This document shows, piece after piece, positions 54,715-64,000 of a stretch of 64,000 bases of DNA (position 1 is its first letter; every line of letters starts with the position of its first letter). The notes under the pieces are model-generated. The model made no database searches and had not been told where the DNA came from. It worked only from the letters and a program-made list of their open reading frames with translations. The position numbers and the translations under genes are program-made. This DNA comes from Pseudomonas sp. S30 (lineage in GTDB: Bacteria > Pseudomonadota > Gammaproteobacteria > Pseudomonadales > Pseudomonadaceae): positions 186,001 through 250,000 of the forward strand of contig NZ_JACVTO010000003.1 in assembly GCF_016518545.1 (NCBI RefSeq), read 5' to 3'.

Positions 54715-55872
54715 ATGAAGTCTGTTCTGCGCCCTCTCGCCTGGGCATTGCCCGCCCTGGCCGTGCTGGTCGGCTGCAACGGCGGCGACAGCGAAAAAAC
54801 CCCACCCCAGCCCCATGCCATCGCCACCTACAATAGTGTCGACTGGAAGGACCTGCCCAGCGTCAGCGACGCGGATCTGCTGGCCGGCTTCCAGGCCTGG
54901 CGCACGGGTTGCCAGAAGCTCGTCCGCGATCCGGTATGGGCGGCGACCTGCCAGGGTGCGGCCACGGTGCCGGCCGATCCGACCCAGGTGCGTGCGTTTC
55001 TCCAGCAGAACCTGCAGGCCTACGGTCTGCGTTCGGCGCAGAACGACGCCAACGGCCTGATCACCGGCTACTACGAGCCGGTGTACCCCGGCAGCCTGAC
55101 GCGCACCGACAAGGCCACGGTGCCGGTCTACGGCCCGCCCGAGGACATGGTCGTGGTCGACCTGGCCAGCGTCTATCCCGAACTCAAGGGCAAGCGCCTG
55201 CGCGGTCGGGTCGAGGGCCGGGTGCTCAAGCCCTACGACACGGCCGAGACCATCTACCGAGACGGCGCCAAGGCGCCGGTACTGGCCTGGCTGACCGATC
55301 CCATGGACTTGCAGTTCCTGCAGATCCAGGGTTCGGGGCGCGTGCAACTGCAGGACGGCCGACAACTGCGCTTGGGCTATGCCGACCAGAACGGCCACCC
55401 GTACCGACCGATCGGCCGCTGGCTGGTGGAGCAGGGTCAGCTGAAGACAGAAGACGTGACCATGGGCAGCATCCACGCCTGGGCCGAGGCCAACCCGCAG
55501 CGGGTGCCCGAACTGCTGGCGAGCAATCCCAGCTATGTGTTCTTCGCCGCAGGACCCGACAGCACCGAGGGGCCACGGGGTTCGCTCAACGTGCCACTGA
55601 CCGCCGGCTACAGCGTGGCCATCGACCGCAAGGTCATCCCGCTCGGCAGCCTGCTCTGGCTGTCCACCACGCGGCCGGACGGCACGCCGGTGGTGCGCCC
55701 GGTGGGCGCCCAGGACACTGGCGGCGCCATCACCGGAGAAGTGCGTGCGGACCTGTTCTGGGGCACCGGCGCAGAGGCTGGCGAATTGGCCGGCAACATG
55801 AAGCAGCAGGGGCAGGTCTGGATGCTGTGGCCCAAGGGCGCGGCCTTGCCTGAAGTGCCCAAGGTGCCGTGA
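54715..55872 (+). CDS. mltA: Membrane-bound lytic murein transglycosylase A
   Basis: 385 residues. Lipobox LVGC anchors it to the outer membrane through Cys21. The MltA domain shows GLITGYYEPVYPGSL, LAWLTDPMDLQFLQIQGSGR and the C-terminal 3D domain with its catalytic Asp (RPVGAQDTGGAITGEVRADLFWG). It cleaves glycan strands of peptidoglycan to 1,6-anhydro muropeptides. AGGA precedes the ATG by nine bases. The 116-bp gap to the divergent cytochrome gene holds both promoters. Confidence 0.93.
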   Translation: MKSVLRPLAWALPALAVLVGCNGGDSEKTPPQPHAIATYNSVDWKDLPSVSDADLLAGFQAWRTGCQKLVRDPVWAATCQGAATVPADPTQVRAFLQQNLQAYGLRSAQNDANGLITGYYEPVYPGSLTRTDKATVPVYGPPEDMVVVDLASVYPELKGKRLRGRVEGRVLKPYDTAETIYRDGAKAPVLAWLTDPMDLQFLQIQGSGRVQLQDGRQLRLGYADQNGHPYRPIGRWLVEQGQLKTEDVTMGSIHAWAEANPQRVPELLASNPSYVFFAAGPDSTEGPRGSLNVPLTAGYSVAIDRKVIPLGSLLWLSTTRPDGTPVVRPVGAQDTGGAITGEVRADLFWGTGAEAGELAGNMKQQGQVWMLWPKGAALPEVPKVP

Positions 55873-55880
55873 ATCCGCTG

Positions 55881-55911
55881 GTCCAGGCTGCGGGTCACCC
55901 GCGGCCTGGAC
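55881..55911. terminator. Bidirectional stem-loop between mltA and the MAPEG gene
   Basis: GTCCAGGCTGCGGG pairs with CCCGCGGCCTGGAC, a 14-bp stem with one G-U-type position and a 3-base loop. It lies between convergent stops with nine bases on either side. There is no T-run, so termination would rest on the stem or on Rho. Confidence 0.7.
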
Positions 55912-55920
55912 GAGCAGGCG

Positions 55921-56307
55921 TCACACCGACACCACGAAGAACGACACGATCAACGCCAGCCCGATGAACCACACCAGCGAGCGCATCGCGGCCCAATCGG
56001 CCAGGTAGCAGATGATGTACAGCAGCCGACTGGTGATGTACATCACCGCCAGCACGTCCTGGGTCACCTGCTCGGCGTTGCCCACCAGATCGGCCACCAG
56101 CACCGCGGCCGCGAACGCCGGGAAGGCTTCGTAGCCATTCTGCTGCGCCGCGTGGGCACGCCGCGGCAGGCCCGAGAGAGTGTCGAGGAAGGCGCGCGGG
56201 TCGCGGTTGGCGCCCATGCCGAAGCGGCCACTGGCGAGTTTGGCGATCAGGGCGCACAGCGGCGGCAGAAACAGGGCGATCAGGATGCACCATAAGGCGA
56301 CGGTCAT
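55921..56307 (-). CDS. MAPEG-family membrane protein
   Basis: 128 residues with four hydrophobic segments, the size of bacterial MAPEG proteins. The family pattern is seen in RRAHAAQQNGYEAFPAFAAAVL (helix 2, with the conserved NxxE-like NGYE) and SRLLYIICYLADW. MAPEG members can be glutathione-dependent, but bacterial ones are mostly uncharacterised. GAGGAG precedes the ATG by seven bases. It acts in the inner membrane. Confidence 0.83.
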   Translation of the reverse strand: MTVALWCILIALFLPPLCALIAKLASGRFGMGANRDPRAFLDTLSGLPRRAHAAQQNGYEAFPAFAAAVLVADLVGNAEQVTQDVLAVMYITSRLLYIICYLADWAAMRSLVWFIGLALIVSFFVVSV

Positions 56308-56640
56308 GCTCAGGCTCCTCGAGGATTGACGATCAGAGCGTGATCGCCGGCATGCCTGCCGGGACCTGCCCGCAAGCTAGGAGTCTCGCGCCGGGCAAAG
56401 GTTTCTTGCAGCCGCCGCGCCTCTGCCGCGAGCCTGGGTCAGTGCCGCTGGATGTGCCTGATCGTCGGCCGCGCCCGGGCCAGGCGTGACCTGGGCGTCG
56501 AGAGCAGGCCGATTCGCCCTGGAGATGAACGACGCCGAGAATTCTGGTCATAAGGTGTGTCCCGATCGCAGTTTCAGGCCATCAAAGAACTGCACGAACC
56601 CTTCGGGTACGATTTGGAAGCCATCGCCACAGGACTCAGG
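56308..56640. other. Gene-free stretch before the CPA1 antiporter gene
   Basis: 333 bp separating the divergent MAPEG and antiporter genes. It contains a small CCGGCA-TGCC-TGCCGG hairpin at 56347-56362. An in-frame GTG at 56557 would add 28 residues to the antiporter but has AAGG only one base away, so it is not favoured. I see no convincing promoter, RNA or small gene here. Confidence 0.5.
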
Positions 56641-57876
56641 ATGCTTGAATTAGTTGCCGCGTTCATCTGCCTCACCACCCTCCTCACCTATGTGAACTAC
56701 CGCTTCATCGGCCTGCCGCCGGCGATCGGCGTGATGGTCACCGCCCTGCTGTTCTCGCTGATCCTCCAGGGCCTGAGCCTGATCGGCTTCCCGGGCCTGG
56801 AAGAACGGGTCGAAGGTCTGATGAACCAGATCGACTTCAACGACCTGCTGATGCACTGGATGCTGTCGTTCCTGCTGTTCGCCGGCGCCCTGCACGTCAA
56901 CCTGGGCGACCTGCGCAGCTACCGCTGGCCGATCGGCCTGCTGGCCACGCTCGGTGTGCTGATCGCCACCTTCGTGATCGGCTACCTGGCGCACTGGGTG
57001 TTCGCGATGTTCGGCTGGCAGGTGCCGCTGATCTATTGCCTGCTGTTCGGCGCCCTGATCTCGCCCACCGACCCCATCGCGGTCCTGGGCGCGTTGCGTA
57101 CCGCCAATGCACCGAAGCCCCTGAAGACCACCATCGTCGGCGAGTCGCTGTTCAACGATGGCACCGCCGTGGTGGTGTTCACCGTGCTGCTGGGCATCAT
57201 CGAGCTGGGCGAAACCCCGAGCCTGTCGGACACAGCCCTGCTGTTCGCTCGCGAAGCCCTGGGCGGCGTGCTGTTCGGCGGCCTGATCGGGTACGCCACC
57301 TATCGCATGATCAAGGGCATCGAGCAGTACCAGGTTGAGGTCATGCTGACCCTGGCACTGGTGATCGGCGGCTCGGCCATGTGCTACGAGCTGCACGTCT
57401 CGGCTCCCATCGCCATGGTGGTCGCCGGCCTGATCATCGGCAACCTGGGGCGCAACCTGGCGATGAACGACATGACCCGCCGCTACATGGACGGCTTCTG
57501 GGAGCTGATCGACGACATGCTCAACGCCCTGCTGTTCGCCCTGATCGGCCTGGAGCTGTTGCTGCTGCCCTTCAACTGGCTGCACCTGGCGGCGGGCAGC
57601 GTCCTGGCGATCGCGGTGCTCGCCTCGCGCCTGCTGACGGTGGCGCCGGCCATCCTGCTGCTGCGCCGCTGGCGCGAGGTGCCGCGCGGTACCGTGCGGG
57701 TGCTGACCTGGGGCGGACTGCGCGGTGGCGTTTCAGTGGCCCTGGCGTTGTCGCTGCCGATGGGCGAGGAGCGCGACCTGCTGCTGTCGATCACCTACAT
57801 CGTGGTGCTGTCGTCGATCCTGGTGCAGGGCCTGACCGTCGGCAAGGTGGTGCGTCGGGTCAGCGCCCAGCCGTGA
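56641..57876 (+). CDS. CPA1-family cation:proton antiporter
   Basis: 411 residues, about 12 helices. The ion-binding FGALISPTDPIAVLGALR (helix 5 ND/DP-type Asp) and GESLFNDGTAVVVF are hallmarks of NhaP/NHE-type (CPA1) sodium or potassium:proton antiporters, as is the C-terminal LTWGGLRGGVSVALALSLP. The ATG at 56641 has AGGA seven bases upstream and starts straight into helix 1. It lacks the long cytoplasmic tail of some relatives. It exports cations in exchange for protons; cation specificity is unknown. Confidence 0.88.
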   Translation: MLELVAAFICLTTLLTYVNYRFIGLPPAIGVMVTALLFSLILQGLSLIGFPGLEERVEGLMNQIDFNDLLMHWMLSFLLFAGALHVNLGDLRSYRWPIGLLATLGVLIATFVIGYLAHWVFAMFGWQVPLIYCLLFGALISPTDPIAVLGALRTANAPKPLKTTIVGESLFNDGTAVVVFTVLLGIIELGETPSLSDTALLFAREALGGVLFGGLIGYATYRMIKGIEQYQVEVMLTLALVIGGSAMCYELHVSAPIAMVVAGLIIGNLGRNLAMNDMTRRYMDGFWELIDDMLNALLFALIGLELLLLPFNWLHLAAGSVLAIAVLASRLLTVAPAILLLRRWREVPRGTVRVLTWGGLRGGVSVALALSLPMGEERDLLLSITYIVVLSSILVQGLTVGKVVRRVSAQP

Positions 57877-57909
57877 CGCGAGCGGGGCTGGCGTCACAGC
57901 CCCTGGGCC

Positions 57910-58311
57910 TCACTCCTCGGCGGAGTCCGGGAACTGATCGGCGATGTACTTGATCCGGGTCTGTCCATGGGGCGCGGGCAGCCCGTCCTCGCCGAGGTTG
58001 ACGAACACGATGCGGTCCACGGTGAGCACGCTCTTGCGGGTGATCTTGTTGCGCACTTCGCACTTGAGGGTGATGGAGGTGCGCCCGAACTCGGTCGCGG
58101 TGATGCCCAGCTCGATGATCTCGCCCTGGCGCGAAGCGCTGACGAAGTTGATCTCGGAAATGTACTTGGTCACCACTCGCTGGTTGCCCAGCTGGACGAT
58201 GGCGTAGATCGCCGCCTCCTCATCGATCCAGCGCAGCAGGCTGCCGCCGAAGAGGGTGCCGTTGGCGTTGAGATCCTCGGGCTTAACCCATTTGCGTGTA
58301 TGAAAGTTCAT
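57910..58311 (-). CDS. Acyl-CoA thioesterase, hotdog fold (YciA-like)
   Basis: 133 residues. The hotdog signature is visible: the ANGTLFGGSLLRWIDEEAAIYA helix with a catalytic Asp, then the strand motif SEINFVSASRQGEIIEL. The length and the C-terminal TRIKYIADQF tail are like YciA/acyl-CoA hydrolases. The ATG at 58311 has GAGGAG five bases upstream; a GTG lies one codon earlier. It hydrolyses acyl-CoAs in the cytoplasm. It is divergent from ahcY. Confidence 0.88.
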   Translation of the reverse strand: MNFHTRKWVKPEDLNANGTLFGGSLLRWIDEEAAIYAIVQLGNQRVVTKYISEINFVSASRQGEIIELGITATEFGRTSITLKCEVRNKITRKSVLTVDRIVFVNLGEDGLPAPHGQTRIKYIADQFPDSAEE

Positions 58312-58414
58312 CACTACTCCTCAGATGCGTGACTGGCGTATCGGCATGATGGCAGAGCGGCCAGCCGGCCTCCACCGACCATCGTCTATCGACACCATTA
58401 ATCGACAGAAAGTC

Positions 58415-60018
<1,604 letters not shown>

Positions 60019-60039
60019 GCGGCCAGCCTCGGGCGTCAG

Positions 60040-60160
60040 GCGGCAGGCAGGGGCGGTATGCGCCTGCCGCTGCGGCGCTCGAGGCTCGATCATGCCCCGC
60101 CAGGTCGGCCATCACCGACCTGGCGTCCACTTGCAGCTCCAAGCGCGACGCTTGAAGCTG
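60040..60160 (+). repeat. Three stem-loops in the ahcY-metF spacer
   Basis: GCGGCAGGC/GCCTGCCGC (60040-60048, 60062-60070). CGCCAGGTCGG/CCGACCTGGCG (60098-60108, 60115-60125; perfect 11 bp). CAGCTCCAAGCG/CGCTTGAAGCTG (60134-60145, 60149-60160; 11 of 12). None has a T-run. The last base of the third stem is the first base of the metF Shine-Dalgarno GAGGAG. Confidence 0.75.
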
Positions 60161-60171
60161 AGGAGCGAGAG

Positions 60172-61017
60172 ATGTCACAGGAACGCCGCTACAGTTTCGA
60201 GTTCTTCCCGACCAAGACCGATGCCGGACATGAAAAGCTCATGAGCGTGGCTCGCGAGCTGGCCGGCTACAATCCCGATTTCTTCTCCTGCACCTATGGT
60301 GCCGGAGGCTCGACCCGCGACCGCACGCTCAATACCGTGCTGCAGCTGGAGAACGACGTGAAGGTGCCTGCGGCACCCCATCTGTCGTGCGTCGGCGACA
60401 GCAAGGCCGAGCTGCGCGCGCTGATCGCCCAGTACAAGGCCGCCGGCATCAGGCGCATCGTCGCCCTGCGTGGCGACCTGCCTTCGGGTATGGGCATGGC
60501 CAGTGGCGAGCTGCGCCATGCCAGCGACCTTGTCGAGTTCATTCGCCAGGAAAGCGCCGATCATTTCCATCTGGAAGTGGCCGCCTACCCGGAAATGCAC
60601 CCCCAGGCGCGCAACTTCGAGGACGACCTGGCCAACTTCGTGCACAAGGTCAAGGCCGGTGCCGACAGCGCCATCACCCAGTATTTCTTCAACGCCGACA
60701 GCTACTTCTACTTCGTCGAGCGCGTGCAGAAGCTGGGCGTGGACATTCCGATCGTGCCGGGCATCATGCCCATCACCAACTACAGCAAGCTGGCGCGCTT
60801 CTCCGATGCCTGCGGTGCGGAGATCCCGCGCTGGATTCGCAAGCAACTGGAGGCCTACGCCGACGACAATGCCAGCATCCAGGCATTCGGCGAAGAGGTG
60901 ATCACCACGATGTGCGACACGCTGCTGCAGGGCGGCGCGCCAGGGTTGCACTTCTACACCCTGAACCAGGCCGAGCCAAGCCTGGCCGTGTGGCGCAACC
61001 TCCAGCTGCCACGCTGA
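60172..61017 (+). CDS. metF: 5,10-methylenetetrahydrofolate reductase
   Basis: 281 residues, the short bacterial MetF TIM barrel with FAD. It opens YSFEFFPTKTDAG with the catalytic Glu of the FEFFP motif. It continues with FFSCTYGAGGSTRDRT, HLSCVGDS, RGDLPSG and AITQYFFNADSYF, the FAD- and folate-binding segments. It makes 5-methyltetrahydrofolate, which remethylates the homocysteine made by AhcY. GAGGAG lies six bases before the ATG at 60172. It is downstream of ahcY, so the riboswitch may control both. Confidence 0.95.
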   Translation: MSQERRYSFEFFPTKTDAGHEKLMSVARELAGYNPDFFSCTYGAGGSTRDRTLNTVLQLENDVKVPAAPHLSCVGDSKAELRALIAQYKAAGIRRIVALRGDLPSGMGMASGELRHASDLVEFIRQESADHFHLEVAAYPEMHPQARNFEDDLANFVHKVKAGADSAITQYFFNADSYFYFVERVQKLGVDIPIVPGIMPITNYSKLARFSDACGAEIPRWIRKQLEAYADDNASIQAFGEEVITTMCDTLLQGGAPGLHFYTLNQAEPSLAVWRNLQLPR

Positions 61018-61107
61018 AACCTGCGGATAACATCGTTGTCACCAAGGTTCAGGGTTCCCGATGTAGAATGGGAGCCCTGTTCAATCAGGACCCTGCAGGT
61101 CTGCTCA

Positions 61108-62184
61108 ATGCCACGCTCCCACTACGAAACACCCCAGCTCATCTATCTCGCCTTCGGTCCGGCCACGTACCATCAGGAGGCCTGCTTCAGTATCGTCAGT
61201 GCCTTGGCACACCTGCGCAGCACGCCAGGGCAGGCCCTGCAGATCCAGGTCTACACCGACGACCCCAAGCCCTACGAGGGCCTTCCGGTCACGCTCCACC
61301 TGCTGGACGAGCAGACCCGTCGCCGCTGGAACGAACCCCACGGCTATCATTTCCGCAGCAAGCATGTGGTGCTGCGCGAGGTGCTGACCCGGCACGCGCG
61401 CGCGATCCTGATCGACACGGACACCTTCTTCCGCACATCGCCCATGGAGCTGGTGCATCGGGTCCAGGCAGGCAGCCTGCTGTGCAACATGATCAAGGGT
61501 CGCTATGACCAACACACCCACTGCCCGCTCTACGTCAACCTCAAGGCGTCGCTGGAACAAAGGGGCCTGGCTGACGGCAGCATGCCCACGGTCAACTCCG
61601 GGGTGATCGGGCTCACCGACCAGGATGCCTCCGTGCTCGACCGCTCCATCGCCCTGATGGATGAGTACTATCCTCAGGCCGATGGCGCCTACACCCTCGA
61701 GGAGTTCTGCCTGGCCGTGGCCGCCTACCGCACCCTCGCACTCAATGAATGCACCGATGTCATCCATCACTACTGGAGCCGCAAGCAGCTGTTTCGCGCC
61801 AAGATCCAGGCATGGCTGCGCAAACACGCCGCCGATCCCCTCAGCGAGGCCGCGCTGGCGGATGTCGACAAGGTCAGCGACCAATTGCCGCGCCCGCCCC
61901 TGCTGCATCGCCTGAGCTACAAGGCGATGAGCCTGACCCTGCCCAGCCACCAGCGTCAGTTCGCCCGGGAATTGCTGTATGGCTGCTACGCCTACCCCAA
62001 CGAGTTCGATCGCGCGAGCGCGTCGGCCTGGTGGGACAAGGCGCTGGAAAACATCGACCAACGACATGGCGGCCTGAGCCCGGAACAGCTGCGCAGGTGC
62101 CTGCGTCAGCCCGGACTGCGCCTGACCCTGGGAGCCCGGCGCGAGGAAGTCGAGCGGCACTTGCTGGCTACGCGTCAACACTAG
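61108..62184 (+). CDS. Putative GT-A-like glycosyltransferase of unknown role
   Basis: 358 residues that I cannot assign to a named family. A DxD-type motif sits in ARAILIDTDTFFRTSP (about 103-118), preceded by the strand ALQIQVYTDDP, as in GT8-like GT-A nucleotide-sugar transferases. PTVNSGVIGL further on resembles the acceptor-side N-S-G segment of such enzymes. There is no signal peptide or membrane helix. It lies 90 bp after metF with a TAGAAT -10-like box at 61064-61069, so it may have its own promoter. Context with methionine metabolism gives no functional clue. Confidence 0.7.
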   Translation: MPRSHYETPQLIYLAFGPATYHQEACFSIVSALAHLRSTPGQALQIQVYTDDPKPYEGLPVTLHLLDEQTRRRWNEPHGYHFRSKHVVLREVLTRHARAILIDTDTFFRTSPMELVHRVQAGSLLCNMIKGRYDQHTHCPLYVNLKASLEQRGLADGSMPTVNSGVIGLTDQDASVLDRSIALMDEYYPQADGAYTLEEFCLAVAAYRTLALNECTDVIHHYWSRKQLFRAKIQAWLRKHAADPLSEAALADVDKVSDQLPRPPLLHRLSYKAMSLTLPSHQRQFARELLYGCYAYPNEFDRASASAWWDKALENIDQRHGGLSPEQLRRCLRQPGLRLTLGARREEVERHLLATRQH

Positions 62185-62228
62185 CGCGTCTACTGGCCAG
62201 CCCTGCATGGACGGCGTACTCTCGCTGC

Positions 62229-63017
62229 ATGTCCGCTCTGAACCGTCTGGTCTGCTCACTGCTGCTCATCTGCCTGAGCCCGTTGGCCCAGGCCGAGCGT
62301 CTGCGCCTGGTCAGCGACGACTGGGCGCCCTACATCTATCGGCAGTACGGACGGCCCACCGGGCTCGACCATGAAGTGGTCAGCGAAGTGTTCAAGCGCC
62401 TGGGCGTGGAGGTGGACTGGCAGTTCCTGCCGTGGAAGCGCTGCCTGGCGATGGTCGAACAGGGGCTGGCCGACGGCATCATGGACATTTTCCATGTCGA
62501 TGAGCGCGAGCCCTATCTCATCTATGCACCCGAACCGCTGTCGACCGTGGAGTTCGTGCTGTACCAGGCCAACGCCCGGCCACACCCCGTGCAGCGCCTC
62601 GAAGAGCTTGGCGGGTTGCGCATCGGCACATCGCCTGGCTACACCTACGGTGACGCCTTCGAGGCCGCTCTACCGCTTCGCCGCGAAGATGCCCCGACCC
62701 ACGAGGCCAATTTCGGCAAGCTGATGCTCGGACGCATCGATCTGCTGATCACCGATCGCCGCGCCGGGCGCTACCTGCGTCAGCGACTGGGGTTGCAGGA
62801 TGTGGTTCAGGAGTTGCCGTTGATCGTCGGCCATCAGCCGCAGTATCTGGGCCTGGCGCGCAAATCGGGCCGTGAAGCCCTGGCCAGGGCGTTCGGCGAA
62901 GAGTTGCAGCGCTTCAAGCGCGAGCCGGCCTACGCGGCGTTGATCGCGCGCTACCGAGAGGCTCCCGAGGATTTTCTCGACGCCGTTGAGCAGCATGATC
63001 GCAGCACGATGCGCTAG
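62229..63017 (+). CDS. Orphan periplasmic substrate-binding protein, family 3
   Basis: 262 residues. The signal peptide MSALNRLVCSLLLICLSPLAQA is followed by RLRLVSDDWAPYIYRQYG, the start of a family 3 solute-binding domain. It contains DIFHVDEREPYLIYAPEPLS and the hinge GLRIGTSPGYTYGDAFE. As with the protein at 24685-25422, no transport genes are nearby, and the two share the D-x-W-P/A-P-F/Y opening. No clear ribosome binding site was found; a TACTCT box lies eight bases before the ATG. It may be a sensor or feed a distant transporter. Confidence 0.8.
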   Translation: MSALNRLVCSLLLICLSPLAQAERLRLVSDDWAPYIYRQYGRPTGLDHEVVSEVFKRLGVEVDWQFLPWKRCLAMVEQGLADGIMDIFHVDEREPYLIYAPEPLSTVEFVLYQANARPHPVQRLEELGGLRIGTSPGYTYGDAFEAALPLRREDAPTHEANFGKLMLGRIDLLITDRRAGRYLRQRLGLQDVVQELPLIVGHQPQYLGLARKSGREALARAFGEELQRFKREPAYAALIARYREAPEDFLDAVEQHDRSTMR

Positions 63018-63237
63018 CTCTGTTATACTCGGGCCTTCCCGCCCGGCTCACGCCCGGACGCTCGGCCTCGCAACAGGCATCTCGACCCGCAGCGCCGCAC
63101 CCCAAGGTGCCCGCCGCCGCCCTCCCGGATGCGCAGTGTAAGCCCAGCTGGACCGGACGCGATCGCATCCCTTCGATGCCCGTCGCGCCAGGCAGAACAT
63201 CCCACAGGGCCCAGCCCACACGAGAACAGGATTGCCC
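63018..63237 (+). promoter_or_regulatory. Long leader and promoter region of rhlE
   Basis: A TATACT -10-like box at 63024-63029 would give a leader of about 200 nt before the rhlE ATG. The leader is GC-rich, starting with GCCTTCCCGCCCGGCTCACG, and could fold, which would fit post-transcriptional control of a DEAD-box helicase. No known RNA family was recognised. Confidence 0.5.
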
Positions 63238-64000
63238 ATGTCCTTTGCTTCCCTCGGTCTCTCCGAGGCACTTGTCCGCGCTATCGAGGCTGCGGGCTAT
63301 ACCCAGCCTACCCCGGTGCAACAGCGGGCCATTCCCGCCGTGTTGCAAGGTCGCGACCTGATGGTCGCCGCTCAGACAGGTACCGGTAAAACCGGTGGCT
63401 TCGCCCTGCCGATCCTGGAACGCCTGTTCCCGGATGGCCACCCCGACAAATCCCAGCGTCACGGCCCGCGCCAACCGCGCGTACTGGTCCTGACGCCGAC
63501 CCGCGAACTGGCCGCGCAGGTCCACGACAGCTTCAAGGTCTATGCCCGTGACCTGAAATTCGTCAGTGCCTGCATCTTCGGTGGTGTCGGCATGAATCCG
63601 CAGGTCCAGGCCATGGCCAAGGGCGTCGATGTCCTGGTCGCCTGCCCCGGGCGCCTGCTCGACCTCGCCGGCCAGGGCAGCGTCGACCTGTCCAAGGTCG
63701 AGATCCTGGTGCTGGACGAAGCCGACCGCATGCTCGACATGGGCTTCATCCACGACGTGAAGAAGGTCCTGGCCCGGCTGCCGGCCAAGCGCCAGAACCT
63801 GCTGTTCTCGGCGACCTTCTCCAAGGACATCACCGACCTGGCGGACAAGCTGCTGCACAACCCCGAGCGCATCGAGGTCACGCCGCCCAATACCACCGTC
63901 GAACGTATCGAGCAGCGAGTCTATCGCCTGGCGGCCAGCCACAAGCGTGCCCTGCTGGCGCACCTGATCACCCTCGGCGCCTGGGAGCAGGTGCTGGTGT
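63238..64000 (+). CDS. rhlE: ATP-dependent RNA helicase RhlE (3' end beyond window)
   Basis: The first 254 codons are present. Q-motif [12 protein letters not shown], Walker A AQTGTGKT at 45-52, [22 protein letters not shown] and the SAT motif ([11 protein letters not shown]) form RecA domain 1. The early [24 protein letters not shown] and the beginning [21 protein letters not shown] are RhlE-like. It unwinds RNA in ribosome assembly and mRNA decay. AGGA lies eight bases before the ATG. The second RecA domain and the basic C-terminal tail lie outside the window. Confidence 0.9.
   Translation, partial: MSFASLGLSEALVRAIEAAGYTQPTPVQQRAIPAVLQGRDLMVAAQTGTGKTGGFALPILERLFPDGHPDKSQRHGPRQPRVLVLTPTRELAAQVHDSFKVYARDLKFVSACIFGGVGMNPQVQAMAKGVDVLVACPGRLLDLAGQGSVDLSKVEILVLDEADRMLDMGFIHDVKKVLARLPAKRQNLLFSATFSKDITDLADKLLHNPERIEVTPPNTTVERIEQRVYRLAASHKRALLAHLITLGAWEQVLV

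Noticed and set aside
56557..56640. 28-residue N-terminal extension of the CPA1 antiporter from a GTG
   Set aside because: The AAGG is only one base from the GTG, and the extension is soluble before helix 1; the ATG at 56641 has a well-spaced AGGA.
61036..61069. TTGTCA ... TAGAAT as a promoter for the gene at 61108
   Set aside because: The spacer is 22 bp, too long for a sigma-70 promoter; only the TAGAAT box was kept as a weak hint.

Overview
The window is high-GC, densely coded Gammaproteobacterial chromosome of the Pseudomonas putida group. Three things point there: the gene order of the LPS-core cluster, the put genes, tkt-epd-pgk-fda and metK/ahcY/metF; a REP sequence of the type common in this group; and a Gac/Rsm small RNA. 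I see no prophage, transposase, CRISPR array, tRNA or rRNA.

Layout. 1-6270 (minus strand): end of an LPS outer-core operon in the order known from P. aeruginosa (wapO, wapH, a Mig-14-like gene, dnpA, ssg, start of wapR), with most genes overlapping. 6492-13235: rlmJ, then divergent putP and putA separated by a 360-bp control region carrying five GTTGCA-type PutA operator sites. 13425-26877: mixed housekeeping genes (acyl-CoA dehydrogenase, a TldD/TldE-like protease pair, DHA2 exporter, dbpA, a YhiN-type flavoprotein, yccS, a periplasmic binding protein, elaA, a small winged-helix protein, a YgjP-type metalloprotein). 26990-36412: a complete mannitol/polyol catabolic unit (mtlR; mtlEFGK ABC importer; mtlD, mtlY, mtlZ) that takes mannitol to fructose 6-phosphate. 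36421-38535: REC-PAS-GGDEF-EAL protein. 38823-44633: a block holding an atypical class-III aminotransferase, a divergent LysR regulator, the unannotated small RNA gene rsmY, a DmdC-type acyl-CoA dehydrogenase and a membrane diguanylate cyclase. 44815-51084 (minus strand): tktA, epd, pgk, two small lipoproteins and fda.

51331-61017 is dominated by the activated-methyl cycle. sahR-metK is preceded by a near-perfect 24-bp palindrome. ahcY-metF is preceded by a recognisable S-adenosylhomocysteine riboswitch. Transcriptional and RNA-level sensing of the same metabolite therefore seem to coexist within 8 kb. Interspersed are a DUF1090 protein, a cytochrome c', mltA, a MAPEG protein, a CPA1 antiporter and a hotdog thioesterase. 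The window closes with a putative GT-A-like protein of unknown role, a second orphan periplasmic binding protein, and the first 254 codons of rhlE.

I did not find a convincing new multi-gene system. The strongest non-coding discovery is rsmY (41197-41320, minus strand): about 124 nt, ten GGA motifs, a GacA-type upstream box and a UUCG-capped terminator. Other points of interest are the sahR operator with a near-leaderless start, a mtlE-mtlF intercistronic hairpin, a 40-codon ORF bridging mtlG and mtlK, and catalytic-motif substitutions in the EAL protein and the aminotransferase.
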